Shown here: piece after piece, positions 15,768-24,411 of the stretch
How positions within the stretch are numbered: the first letter of the stretch is position 1
Layout of the letters: each line of letters begins with the position of its first letter
Assembly (NCBI GenBank): GCA_938049225.1
Contig: CALICM010000034.1
Coordinates: 1 to 49,066 of the forward strand
DNA: 49,066 nt
Reading direction: 5' to 3'
From: an uncultured Paracoccaceae bacterium
GTDB lineage: Bacteria; Pseudomonadota; Alphaproteobacteria; Rhodobacterales; Rhodobacteraceae
Program-made: the position numbers and the translations under genes
Notes under the pieces: model-generated
Told to the model about the DNA's origin: nothing
Seen by the model: the letters and a program-made list of their open reading frames with translations, nothing else
The model's database searches: none

Positions 15768-17000
15768 ATGCAAGACATCGCCATCCTCGAAGCCTGGATC
15801 GAGTTCGCCGTCCGCTGGGTCCACGTCATCACGGGCATCGCTTGGATCGGCTCGTCTTTCTATTTCATCGCCCTGGATCTGGGTCTGCGCAGAGCAGCCG
15901 ACATGCCCGAAGGCGTCCATGGCGAGGAATGGCAGGTCCACGGCGGCGGCTTTTATCATATCGAGAAATACCTCGTCGCACCCGACCGTCTGCCCGAGCA
16001 TCTGATCTGGTTTAAATGGGAAAGCTATGCGACCTGGCTCAGCGGTTTCGCCCTGTTGATCCTGGTCTACTATCTGGGTGCCGAGCTGTATCTGATCGAC
16101 CCGAATGTGCGGGACTTGAGCACCGCACAGGCGGTGGCGATCTCGCTCGCCTCCATCGCCTTTGGCTGGATCGCCTATGATCTTATTTGCAAAAGCAAGT
16201 TCGGTGATGACAACACCCGCCTTATGGTGCTGCTTTATGCCATCCTGGTGGTCATGGCCTGGGGGTATACGCAGGTCTTCTCGGGGCGCGCTGCACTACT
16301 GCATCTGGGGGCGTTCACGGCCACAATCATGAGCGCGAATGTTTTCATGATCATCATCCCGAACCAAAAGATCGTCGTGGCCGATTTGAAAGCGGGCCGC
16401 GCCCCAGATCCCAAGTACGGCAAGATTGCCAAGCAACGCTCGACGCACAACAACTACCTGACGTTACCCGTCATTTTCCTGATGCTCTCGAACCACTATC
16501 CACTTGCCTTCGCCACCGAGTATAACTGGGCCATCGCCAGCTTGGTTTTCCTGATGGGCGTCACGATCCGGCACTATTTCAACAGTCGGCATGCGGGTAA
16601 GGGCGACCCCCATTGGACCTGGGCCGCAACGACTGTCCTGTTCATCCTGATCATGTGGCTTTCAACCACACCGATGCGCGGCACCGACCCCAACCAGACC
16701 GTTCTGCTGACCCCGGCCCAGCAGCGCTTTGCAAGCGCCGAGGGGTTCGCGGACATCGAAAATATCGTCATGGGCCGCTGCTCCATGTGTCACGCCGCCG
16801 AGCCTGGGTGGGATGGCATCTTGTGGCCCCCCAAAGGCGTGCGTCTGGACACAAGAGACGAGATCGCGCGCCAGGCCAAGCAGATTTACCTGCAAGCGGG
16901 TGTGACCCAGGCGATGCCGCCAGCCAATCTGAGCTATATGGAACCCAACGAACGCGCGCTGATCGTTGAGTGGTATCGCAGGGTGACAGGCACACTATAG
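15768..17000 (+). CDS. puuD: Membrane urate hydroxylase with C-terminal cytochrome c domain
   Basis: Converts urate to 5-hydroxyisourate, the first committed step of urate breakdown, at the inner membrane and without making H2O2 because electrons leave through the fused cytochrome. The N-terminal 300 residues are the Urate_ox_N (DUF989) membrane domain: WVHVITGIAWIGSSFYFIAL, then about seven further hydrophobic helices and the conserved HNNYLTLPVIFLMLSNHYP. The C-terminal domain has a single haem site, C338-S-M-C341-H342 (GRCSMCHAAEPGW), with a later QAMPPANLS segment that may give the methionine ligand. Length 410 is normal. ATG at 15768 has only a weak ribosome site. It is separated from uraH by 5 kb and flanked on both sides by glycan genes. 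Confidence 0.95.
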   Translation: MQDIAILEAWIEFAVRWVHVITGIAWIGSSFYFIALDLGLRRAADMPEGVHGEEWQVHGGGFYHIEKYLVAPDRLPEHLIWFKWESYATWLSGFALLILVYYLGAELYLIDPNVRDLSTAQAVAISLASIAFGWIAYDLICKSKFGDDNTRLMVLLYAILVVMAWGYTQVFSGRAALLHLGAFTATIMSANVFMIIIPNQKIVVADLKAGRAPDPKYGKIAKQRSTHNNYLTLPVIFLMLSNHYPLAFATEYNWAIASLVFLMGVTIRHYFNSRHAGKGDPHWTWAATTVLFILIMWLSTTPMRGTDPNQTVLLTPAQQRFASAEGFADIENIVMGRCSMCHAAEPGWDGILWPPKGVRLDTRDEIARQAKQIYLQAGVTQAMPPANLSYMEPNERALIVEWYRRVTGTL

Positions 17001-17097
17001 CGCTTCGCCTTAAACTTGAATCACCTAACGCTGCCTGAAATCATAGATTTCAACGCGTTAGGTGATGAGACATGTCTCAAGGTAAAGGCGAAACGCT
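16999..17097. repeat. Nested inverted repeat between convergent puuD and pyruvyltransferase genes
   Basis: The left arm 16999-17031 and right arm 17055-17097 are inverted copies of one unit (ends AGCG[C/T]TTCGCCTT ... TCACCTAACGC). The right arm carries an extra self-complementary GAGACATGTCTC at 17067-17078. The loop holds a further small hairpin, TGAAAT-CATAG-ATTTCA (17036-17052). The element begins at the puuD stop codon and ends 5 bases before the stop of the opposite gene, so it probably ends transcription from both sides. The unit resembles a dispersed alphaproteobacterial palindrome; its copy number is not visible here. Confidence 0.75.
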
Positions 17098-17102
17098 TTA
17101 GG

Positions 17103-18221
17103 TTAATGCGGGATGAGCCTGCATCCAGCCTCGGCCATCAGCTTTCTGATGGCCTGGGTATTCACTGCGCGGACCTGATCAAAACGCGCGGCGTCAAAAG
17201 TGGTCATCTCGACGATATCGCGCAGCGACATGTTCGCTTGGATTTCATCCGCGCGGATGGAAGGAATACCCATCGTGCCCGCCAATTCCAGCGTGCGGCT
17301 GTCAAAAGCTACACAGACCCCGGCCCGTTCGGCCTGGATGGCAGCGACGGCTCCATGGATACGCATCCCAATCACCAGATCATGGCGCCGCATTCGATCG
17401 ATCCAGCTGCGCGCGTCCGAATAAAACCGCCCATGGTCCGCAACATACTCTATAAAACCAGATTTGGACAAATCCGGGCGCATCACATGGCCAAACCACT
17501 TCAGAAAATCAGGGCTTTCCGCTGCTGAGGCACCTTCGAACGCCAGCCGTAGGAACCGTTTATCGGTTTGTAGGATCAAGTCATGATCATAGCGGCGGAT
17601 CAGCTTAGCCAAATGCCCCTCTGCCTTGCGGGCGGGTTCTTCGAAGGTGCCCAGTACATAGCCGATGTTGGGCCGGCTGATGGAGGCAAACGCGTCAAGC
17701 GCGGTTTGCACCTTTGCGCCAGTGACCGCGGGATTGATCGTTTGCGAGGGACAGCCGGTCACGATCGTATTGGTAACCCCAAGATGCGCCAGAACCTTCT
17801 GGGTGAAGGTGCCGCGCACACCGATGGTTGTCGAACGTTCGGCAACGGCATGAACGAAGCGTTCGGTCCCGGGCTGCAACTCAAGGCGCGGGTCCCCGTC
17901 AATTTGCGACTGCGCACCAAGGCCGATGCACAAGACGGGCAAATCGCAGGCTTCGACAAAATCCGCCCAAGCACCCATGTCCCAAGCCGGGTTCACCTGG
18001 TTGGCGGCGGGGATCACCAGCAGATCCGCCATCTCGCGGACCGGCTCGGGCGAGTGGCCAGGGGCGACAACGACCTTGGGGTTCAAAACCTGCCGCCAGA
18101 CCGCGAACTGGAACATAAGGTTGCCCGTATTCAGACCAACCTCAGCAAGGGCGTTGTCAAAACCAGACGCCGAGAAGCTGACACCGCCATCGGTGCCCAT
18201 GATTGCTACTGTATTAACCAA
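17103..18221 (-). CDS. Polysaccharide pyruvyl transferase family protein
   Basis: About 372 residues. Members add pyruvate from PEP as a ketal on sugars of exopolysaccharides or cell-wall glycans. Features: an N-terminal NTVAIMGTDGGVSFS strand-loop, a strand-rich first half (LLVIPAANQVNP; LPVLCIGLGAQSQID), TTIGVRGTFTQKVLAHLGV and TIVTGCPSQTINP in the middle, typical of the family's sugar-binding cleft, and HDLVIGMRIHGAVAAIQAERAG near the C-terminus, the conserved RxHG nucleotide/PEP site. I place the start at TTG 18221 so that the first strand is complete; ATG 18200 is the alternative. No good ribosome site is visible for either. It follows the giant GT2 gene on the same strand. Confidence 0.82.
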   Translation of the reverse strand: MVNTVAIMGTDGGVSFSASGFDNALAEVGLNTGNLMFQFAVWRQVLNPKVVVAPGHSPEPVREMADLLVIPAANQVNPAWDMGAWADFVEACDLPVLCIGLGAQSQIDGDPRLELQPGTERFVHAVAERSTTIGVRGTFTQKVLAHLGVTNTIVTGCPSQTINPAVTGAKVQTALDAFASISRPNIGYVLGTFEEPARKAEGHLAKLIRRYDHDLILQTDKRFLRLAFEGASAAESPDFLKWFGHVMRPDLSKSGFIEYVADHGRFYSDARSWIDRMRRHDLVIGMRIHGAVAAIQAERAGVCVAFDSRTLELAGTMGIPSIRADEIQANMSLRDIVEMTTFDAARFDQVRAVNTQAIRKLMAEAGCRLIPH

Positions 18222-18247
18222 CGAGGGAGGTCTCCATCTGGCGGGCG

Positions 18248-21200
18248 CTAGTGAAACATGACACCGCGAAAATACGCCTGTGCAAAATGGGGCATACCCG
18301 AAACGCGTGTGGCCAGCACGACTTTTATTTTCATGGTTTGCCGCTTGAATTCCACCGTGACGGCGCGCCCCGAGGCAGGCGTCAGTTGAGTCCAACCGAG
18401 CGCGCCAAGAAGTTGGTTGTTCGCCAATGTCATCGCGGACTTCATCCGTATATCCACATCTTTGTCGGCAAACGTTTGTGGGTAGATACGCGCGGCAAAG
18501 GCGATGGGTTCGGCCCTTCCGTCAGGAACCTCAAGACGACAGGACATCCAGCGGACGGGCTGCGCAAAGTTCAGATCAAAGGCGACGACCGATGGGCCAA
18601 ATCGGGTGGGGTGCACCATCACTCCGTTCGGCTCTTGGGTGACGATGTCGAACTCGAAATCCGGCCTGGGGGTCAGCACGCGGACCGGATCCTGGCTTAC
18701 AGTTGATAGGGGTACAACGCCGCCATGCGTCAAAGTGGGGGCAGGGCTATACAGCCGCATACCTGCGACACTGGCAGGGCCGTTGCGGCTGGGGCGCATA
18801 TGCCCGCGCGCATGCCCCAACTTGCGGAAGTACTCATAAGGCGAGGCAGATTTGCCACTTTCTACGGCCGCCGCGGCCTCAGGGTAGGACGAGACATAGG
18901 CGGCCGTATCGAAGTCCGGCGGCGGGACCGGCGCATTTTTAGTTGGCGTCTCGCCCAGCGCCTCAACGACCAGTGCCATTCGGGTGGCACGATCAAGGTT
19001 CTGATTGGTCATGACTTGGCTTACCCTGCTGAGCATGCGCTTGTCTTTTGAGGTAACCGCGTCCGAAAGGGTTTGTAAAGCGCACCACAATGCGTCGGTC
19101 ATCGCGGTGTCGCCTGGGCCAACAGCGCCGTTCGCTACGCCTTGCGCGGGCGTTTTGCTAGCTGCGCGGCGCACCTCTTTCAACAGGCTGTCGAAATGCA
19201 AGCCCATACCCATCAAGGTTGACATGGCTGTGTTATCACCGCCAAAGCCCGCCCCGCCCCTGATCAAGGCATTGCGCACGATCGGGGCGTATTCGCCGTG
19301 GGTGTCGCGTCCAGCGATCACCGAATTGCCAAAGGTCTGCGTGTCACCCACGTCCCGGTGATGATAGTTTGACAGCGCCTTTGGGATCACCCCGATCTCG
19401 CCGTGTTGCAGCAGACGCAAGTTGAAATCCCAATCGCCCAGCACGGGGTAGTCGGCGTTGAAACCGCCAACCATATCATAAGCGGTTCGCCGGAATAGAA
19501 AGGCGATCGGCGGAAACGTATTGCCCATGGCCATCTGAAAGACATGCACACCAGTCAGCCCAGGATTAAAAGGGCGTGTCCGGTGGACCTGAATCTCGCC
19601 CGTGGGCAACACCTCCTCCGAGACATGGGTTGACTGCGTGACAACACCTAAATGGGCGGATTTGTCCGGCCGGTCCAGAAAGCCGACGGCAGCTTGCAGG
19701 AAATCGGGTTCCCAAGTGTCATCATCGTCATGGATAATAACGAACTCGCTTTCCGAGTTGTCGATCGCAATGTTCGATGCGGCCTCCATCCCGCGGTTGA
19801 CGACGTTGTCGACCAGCAGGACCTGGCTATGGCAGACATCTGAATCCCAAATCGCCTTACGAACCTCATTTATATCGCCGCCATCGCAGACCACCACATG
19901 CACATAGTCCTTGAAGCTTTGTGCGCTGACACTTTCCAAAGCCCGGCGCAAAAAGTTTGGGCGATCCATCGTACGTGTTATGACGGCCACGCGCGGCTGC
20001 GCGGGAACCGGACCAGCCGTGGCGGTGGCTATATCGCGCGGCAAGGCCCGTGGGGCAAACGCGTCGGACCCTAGCCCGAACCGTTTCACATTCATGCTGC
20101 GAGCCACTTGGGGGGCGTAGTCCAAAGCTACTTGGCCGGGTTTCCACAAGGAAAGTTTCACACGCCCCTTGGCGGTCTGCGCGTCTTTTTGAAACCCGGT
20201 GGTCGGCATATTCTCGGCATCTAGCAACAGTTTCGACGCGCCGGTCTGACCGAAATCGAAGTCGCGCTGGATGTCCAACGCGGCACGCGCCTCCTCCGGT
20301 GTCGGTAACAGGATCAGACGCGCTAAAGCGCGCCAGGCTTCTGCCGCCGAGGCGGCGATCCGCGCCGGCGTTGTGCCACGTGTCAAACTTTGCAAGTGCT
20401 CCATCACGCCGTAGAAAATCGGATCGCGCAGCGGGTCGGCCCGGTCGGCGGCCAAAACGTCGGCCTGGGGGCAGGTGATCCGACCCCCAACCTCGACCAA
20501 CCGTTCGACGCTGTCCCCCATAGGCTCGAACGAATGCTCAACCAGGTGCCGATGTTCCAGCAGGCTGGTTTCGGGGCGCGACGGATCGACGGTGTCTGTT
20601 TCGAACTCGATCCCTATGGTCTTGGGCCAATGACGGCGATCGGTCGTTTCCCCGCCAAAACGGGCAAAATACGCACCCCAAATATCACGCTCGGGAAAGC
20701 CATCAGACAACAGACATTGGATCGTGCCCTGCCAGCCTGTGTCGACCAACAACAAGGGTTGATCGGCTGGGGCGAGGGATACCATATACCGCTCGAACAG
20801 GGCGCTCTGCTCGGTCAAATGCTGCCGCACGACCTGTGCAAGTGGTGTATCGCTGCACAGAAATTCTGGCAAATGTGCCGAGCCGCGCTCGTCATTGTGG
20901 TCGCGCAGGCTTTCAAAGTCCTCGACGTCCGATGCGCGCAAGAACACCTCGCAGAACTGCATTAAACTGCTACGGGCGAACATCTCGACCATCATTTTCT
21001 CGGCGCGCTCGCGATCACGTGCCCAGATGCCTTTGCAGGCCATCAAGCGGGACACATAGAATGTCTCGCCGGTTTTTGGCATCGGAAGGTCCAAAGCGGT
21101 GCAATAGGCGTTGAGCGCCTGCTCAATCCGGATGCCCGCGCGGGTGACATACAGCACCTTGGCGCCGCGTTCCTCTTCAAAAGCACGGGTCAACCGATAG

Positions 21201-21298
21201 AGCTTGCCCAGGTACCCCGCGACCGCAGGGCCCAGCAGGTCACGGCCGAGGCGCTGCTGCGCTTCGGCACGCTCGGTCATTGCTAAATCTTTGCCCAT
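18248..21298 (-). CDS. Giant GT2 glycosyltransferase with COG5610-like N-terminal and novel C-terminal domains
   Basis: A protein of about 1016 residues (ATG 21298; ATG 21280 also possible). Residues 1-400 resemble the second half of COG5610-type proteins (KVLYVTRAGIRIEQALNAY; LLLVDTGWQGTIQCLL near 183-197), whose HAD half is here the separate upstream gene. Residues about 434-660 are a GT2 domain (RVAVITRTMDRPNFLRRAL; VIIHDDDDTW with Asp524-527; YPVLGDWDFNLRLLQHGE). Residues about 793-830 carry FDTAAYVSSYPEAAAAV...YEYFRKLGHARGH, the Y-P-E/D motif found appended to many surface-glycan glycosyltransferases. The last 170 residues are strand-rich and unrecognised (DFEFDIVTQEPNGVMVHP), perhaps carbohydrate-binding. 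Probably a cytoplasmic polymer-assembly enzyme. The ATG overlaps the HAD gene by 16 bases. Confidence 0.78.
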   Translation of the reverse strand: MGKDLAMTERAEAQQRLGRDLLGPAVAGYLGKLYRLTRAFEEERGAKVLYVTRAGIRIEQALNAYCTALDLPMPKTGETFYVSRLMACKGIWARDRERAEKMMVEMFARSSLMQFCEVFLRASDVEDFESLRDHNDERGSAHLPEFLCSDTPLAQVVRQHLTEQSALFERYMVSLAPADQPLLLVDTGWQGTIQCLLSDGFPERDIWGAYFARFGGETTDRRHWPKTIGIEFETDTVDPSRPETSLLEHRHLVEHSFEPMGDSVERLVEVGGRITCPQADVLAADRADPLRDPIFYGVMEHLQSLTRGTTPARIAASAAEAWRALARLILLPTPEEARAALDIQRDFDFGQTGASKLLLDAENMPTTGFQKDAQTAKGRVKLSLWKPGQVALDYAPQVARSMNVKRFGLGSDAFAPRALPRDIATATAGPVPAQPRVAVITRTMDRPNFLRRALESVSAQSFKDYVHVVVCDGGDINEVRKAIWDSDVCHSQVLLVDNVVNRGMEAASNIAIDNSESEFVIIHDDDDTWEPDFLQAAVGFLDRPDKSAHLGVVTQSTHVSEEVLPTGEIQVHRTRPFNPGLTGVHVFQMAMGNTFPPIAFLFRRTAYDMVGGFNADYPVLGDWDFNLRLLQHGEIGVIPKALSNYHHRDVGDTQTFGNSVIAGRDTHGEYAPIVRNALIRGGAGFGGDNTAMSTLMGMGLHFDSLLKEVRRAASKTPAQGVANGAVGPGDTAMTDALWCALQTLSDAVTSKDKRMLSRVSQVMTNQNLDRATRMALVVEALGETPTKNAPVPPPDFDTAAYVSSYPEAAAAVESGKSASPYEYFRKLGHARGHMRPSRNGPASVAGMRLYSPAPTLTHGGVVPLSTVSQDPVRVLTPRPDFEFDIVTQEPNGVMVHPTRFGPSVVAFDLNFAQPVRWMSCRLEVPDGRAEPIAFAARIYPQTFADKDVDIRMKSAMTLANNQLLGALGWTQLTPASGRAVTVEFKRQTMKIKVVLATRVSGMPHFAQAYFRGVMFH

Positions 21299-22188
21299 GA
21301 CCGCACATCCCAACCCAGTTCCGCTTGGGCCAAAACAAAGCGCTGTAAGCGCTCCTTGCGCCGCGCGATCGCCTTGCGCGGTACGGGCAAATGACCCGCG
21401 GCCCAGCCGCATTCGCGGGGTCGCACGAAGTCGCCGGGCAGCGCATCACCGAAGTGAACAAAGGCCTCGGCCGGCTCGCCAAGCTCGGCTTCGATCCGGG
21501 AAAAGATCTTGCCGCTACGTTTCGACACGATTTCATCAGCCGATGACCACAGTCGCTCAACCTGCGCCATCGTTCCTGGTGCGAGCATGTCGATCAAAGC
21601 CCGGATGTCGCCACCCCTCATATACATGTCGGATATCAGGATCACGCGCCCGCCATTGTTGCGAAATGCCTCGATGGCTTGCAAAACCGCCTGATTGGGG
21701 TGCAGCGATGCAGCCTCGACCGCCAGCTCCGCCGCGCGCAATAAGGGGACCAGCCGGTCGGTAAACCGGCCCCCGGGATCCAGCATGCGCGCGATCTGCG
21801 CCAGCAAATCGTCAAGCGCCCCTTCAACACAGCCTTCGATCCGCCGCCCTGTGCGATAGGTGAACCGGAATGCTTCGATCCGAACCATCAGAATATCTTG
21901 CGCGGTGATCTCGGCCAGGCCCAGTTCCGCGATCAAATCCTCGGGCAAGCGGGCGCGCATCTCGTGCGATATTTCAAGAAATCGCTCGGCTTCCGGAACA
22001 TCAGTGCGCAAAAGCAACGTGTCGAACACATCAAAGGACATCACTGAGCGCCCCCGAGCTTGCTTCAAGATCAGGTCTCGCATCTCTGATGTGTTGTGCG
22101 GCGTGTTCCCTTGATCTTCGAAATGGCGCCGAAATCCAAGGGGATAGACTGGCTCAACCACAGGGTCAGGTCGATTGTCCATATCCAT
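21283..22188 (-). CDS. HAD-superfamily hydrolase-like protein (COG5610 type)
   Basis: A protein of 301 residues with the four HAD motifs: SFDVFDTLLLR (motif I, 51-61), VILISDMYM (motif II Ser), SKRSGKIFSRIEAEL (motif III Lys) and FVHFGDALPGDF (motif IV acidic). The insert between motifs I and II is all-helical. Proteins of this type normally continue into the domain that here begins the next gene, so the ancestral protein seems to have been split or the downstream part fused to a GT2. The start ATG 22188 is preceded by AAGGGACAAAAG. First gene of the minus-strand glycan operon. It may dephosphorylate a sugar phosphate or lipid-linked intermediate; this is inference, as no substrate is known for the group. 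Confidence 0.8.
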   Translation of the reverse strand: MDMDNRPDPVVEPVYPLGFRRHFEDQGNTPHNTSEMRDLILKQARGRSVMSFDVFDTLLLRTDVPEAERFLEISHEMRARLPEDLIAELGLAEITAQDILMVRIEAFRFTYRTGRRIEGCVEGALDDLLAQIARMLDPGGRFTDRLVPLLRAAELAVEAASLHPNQAVLQAIEAFRNNGGRVILISDMYMRGGDIRALIDMLAPGTMAQVERLWSSADEIVSKRSGKIFSRIEAELGEPAEAFVHFGDALPGDFVRPRECGWAAGHLPVPRKAIARRKERLQRFVLAQAELGWDVRSWAKI

Positions 22189-22434
22189 CTTTTGTCCCTT
22201 TAAAGTGCTTGCCCGCAAAACCGACGCAAACCTCAACCCATGAAACGCAAGCAGTCGGCCAATTCTCGGTTAACCGTGTTTATGAAGCCCTATCGGAACC
22301 CACCAAGAGCCACAATAGTGCCGGTTAGGTTCTGCCTCAAACATCGCAGATGTCGACTAACGGCTGACCCGCGTTAAGGTGACTTCAGAAGAAATTTCAC
22401 ATGTAATGCGTGCAAGGCTCAATCCATAAAGATG
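22189..22434. other. Intergenic region with the presumed promoter of the HAD/GT2 glycan operon
   Basis: About 245 bases without a credible gene, visibly poorer in GC than the flanks. It should contain the minus-strand promoter of the HAD/GT2/pyruvyltransferase operon; I could not pick out convincing -35/-10 elements. Confidence 0.4.
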
Positions 22435-22466
22435 TCACCGGGGCGCAATCTACCGCGCCCCGGTGA
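22435..22466 (-). terminator. Strong hairpin terminator after the NMT1-type binding-protein gene
   Basis: Perfect 12-bp stem (TCACCGGGGCGC, 22435-22446, with its complement at 22455-22466) and an 8-base loop, 13 bases after the stop of the binding-protein gene on the minus strand. The following sequence, read on minus, is CATCTTTATGG, only a weak T-run, so termination may be partial. It ends the pyrimidine transporter operon. Confidence 0.75.
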
Positions 22467-22479
22467 TCGGTGCTTTGTC

Positions 22480-23460
22480 TTAGTTCAGTGCGGCGTCAGT
22501 GATGATGCTGGTCCAGGCCCCCTCGGGCTCTTTCGTGATCACAGGGTCCGAGCCACCGCCCAGCAGCGTCGCAACAGTCCGCTCGTAATCCGCCACGTCC
22601 AGCGTGCCGTTCGAGCCCGCGGTAAGCTTCGCGATCTCGCCCATCATGCGCTTTTGGTGTTGTTCGGTCTGCGCGCCGGTCGCATCATTGTCCAACACAA
22701 TCTCAGCGGCTTCGTCCGGGTTTTCCTCGGCATATTTCCAGCCCTTCATGCTGGCCCGCACGAACCGGGTCATCTTGTCGACAAAGGCCGGATCAGCCAG
22801 GTTTTCTTCCAGCGCCCAGATCCCATCCTCAAGCGTCGCAACACCCTGTTCTTCGTATTTGAACGTGATCAGCTCTTCAGGCGTCACGCCCGCATCGATT
22901 ACCTGCCAATACTCGTTATAGGTCATGGTGCTGATACAATCCGCCTGGCGCTGCAACAGCGGATCGACGTTGAAGCCCTGCTTCAGCACCGTCACGCCAC
23001 CGTCCGAACCATCGGTGGGAATGCCCAGCTGGCTCATCCAGCTCAGGAACGGGTACTCATTGCCGAAGAACCAAACGCCTATGGTCTTGCCACGAAAATC
23101 TTCAGGCGAGGTGATGCCGGTATCCTTCCAGCAGGTCAGCATCAGACCCGACGATTTGAACGGCTGTGCGATATTGACGACCGGCAGGCCCTTCTCTCGC
23201 GCGGCCAGCGCGCTGGGCATCCAGTTCAGCATCACATCGGCGCCGCCGCCCGCCAAAACCTGGGGCGGGGCGATGTCCGGTCCGCCGGGCTTGATGGTGA
23301 CGTTCAGGTCCTCCTCTCCATAAAACCCCTTGTCCAGGGCCACGTAGTAGCCGGCGAATTGCGCCTGGGTGACCCATTGCAGTTGCAACGTCACGTCATC
23401 TGCTGCCTGGGCCCCGGTTGCCATGCCCAGCCCAAGGGCCGTCGCGAGTAATCGTTTCAT
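22480..23460 (-). CDS. NMT1/THI5-like ABC transporter substrate-binding protein (likely pyrimidine-related)
   Basis: Periplasmic binding protein of 326 residues with signal peptide MKRLLATALGLGMATGAQA. The fold is that of NMT1/THI5 proteins (ThiY, SsuA, TauA relatives): LQLQWVTQAQFAGYYVALDKG at the start of the mature chain (first 20 residues relevant), VKPGGPDI-like segment, DVMLNWMPSALAAR, and FRGKTIGVWFFGNEYPF. Relatives bind pyrimidine precursors of thiamine, riboflavin-type rings or nucleobases. Its operon partners are two permeases, an ATPase and dihydropyrimidinase, so a pyrimidine or hydantoin-type substrate is likely; this is context-based. Last gene of the operon, 24 bases after the second permease. 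Confidence 0.88.
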   Translation of the reverse strand: MKRLLATALGLGMATGAQAADDVTLQLQWVTQAQFAGYYVALDKGFYGEEDLNVTIKPGGPDIAPPQVLAGGGADVMLNWMPSALAAREKGLPVVNIAQPFKSSGLMLTCWKDTGITSPEDFRGKTIGVWFFGNEYPFLSWMSQLGIPTDGSDGGVTVLKQGFNVDPLLQRQADCISTMTYNEYWQVIDAGVTPEELITFKYEEQGVATLEDGIWALEENLADPAFVDKMTRFVRASMKGWKYAEENPDEAAEIVLDNDATGAQTEQHQKRMMGEIAKLTAGSNGTLDVADYERTVATLLGGGSDPVITKEPEGAWTSIITDAALN

Positions 23461-23484
23461 TGTTTTTCTCCTCCTTGGTGAACC

Positions 23485-24411
23485 TCAGCCCCGTCGTTGC
23501 GACGGGTGCCAGAATGTGGCCGCTCTCTCCAGAAGCGTGACCACGCCGTAAAAGGCAGAGCCCACAAGCGCTGCCACCACGATCTCGGCCCAGACCATGT
23601 CAAGCGCCAAGCGCCCCACCTCGGTCGAGATCCTGAACCCCATCCCCTGGATGGGCGAGCCGAAGAATTCAGCAACGATGGCGCCGATCAGCGCCAGCGT
23701 CGTACAGATCTTAAGTCCATTGAACACAAAAGGCGCCGCCGCTGGCAAGCGAAGTTTCAGCAGCGTCTGGCCGTAACTTGCGGCATAGGTGCGCATCAAA
23801 TCCCGTTGCATCGCCTCGGTCACCGTCAGCCCCTGCACGGTGTTGACCAACATTGGGAAGAAACACATCACGGCCACGACCGCCGCCTTGGACTGCCAGT
23901 CGAACCCGAACCACATCACCAGAATGGGCGCCGTGCCGATGATTGGCATCGCCGCCAGAAAATTGCCCACCGGCAGCAACCCGCGCTGCAAAAACGGCAC
24001 CCGGTCCGAGGCGACAGCGACCAAAAACCCTGCCCCACAGCCAATCGCATAACCCGACAGCGCGCCTTTGACAAAAGTCTGCACGAAATCCTGCCACAGA
24101 ATGTCCAAACTGTCCGCGAAGCGGACCGCAATCGCGCTAACCGAAGGTAAGATGACAGGGGGGACGGCATAGGCCCGCGTCGCCGCCTCCCACAACAGCA
24201 AAATGACGACACCCAGCGCCAAGGGTGGCAGCACCCCACCGCGCCCCGCCCGTGTCCAATGCCAGGTGGCCGCCGTCAGCGCCGCCGCCGCCAAAAGCGC
24301 GACACCGAAGGCCTGGAAACCCACCACGCCAGCGCGCAGCATAAGCAAGGCCAGAACGCTCAACGCGACCGCACCAATCGCGGTGGGGATCGGGCCCGAG
24401 GCCTCGGTCAC
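23485..24411 (-). CDS. ABC transporter permease (NMT1/TauC type), second subunit
   Basis: Membrane permease of 308 residues from GTG 24411, which overlaps the stop of the first permease (GTGA, 24408-24411); sequence farther upstream in this frame lies inside that gene and is not permease-like. An N-terminal pair or more of hydrophobic helices (AIGAVALSVLALLML; FGVALLAAAAL) precedes the core domain. The core has LPSVSAIAVRFADSL, YAIGCGAGFLVAVAS and the EAA loop MRTYAASYGQTLLKLRLPAA, which docks on the ATPase, then LIGAIVAEFFGSPIQGMG, the signature end of the TauC/SsuC family. With its neighbour it likely forms a heterodimeric pore. Confidence 0.88.
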   Translation of the reverse strand: MTEASGPIPTAIGAVALSVLALLMLRAGVVGFQAFGVALLAAAALTAATWHWTRAGRGGVLPPLALGVVILLLWEAATRAYAVPPVILPSVSAIAVRFADSLDILWQDFVQTFVKGALSGYAIGCGAGFLVAVASDRVPFLQRGLLPVGNFLAAMPIIGTAPILVMWFGFDWQSKAAVVAVMCFFPMLVNTVQGLTVTEAMQRDLMRTYAASYGQTLLKLRLPAAAPFVFNGLKICTTLALIGAIVAEFFGSPIQGMGFRISTEVGRLALDMVWAEIVVAALVGSAFYGVVTLLERAATFWHPSQRRG

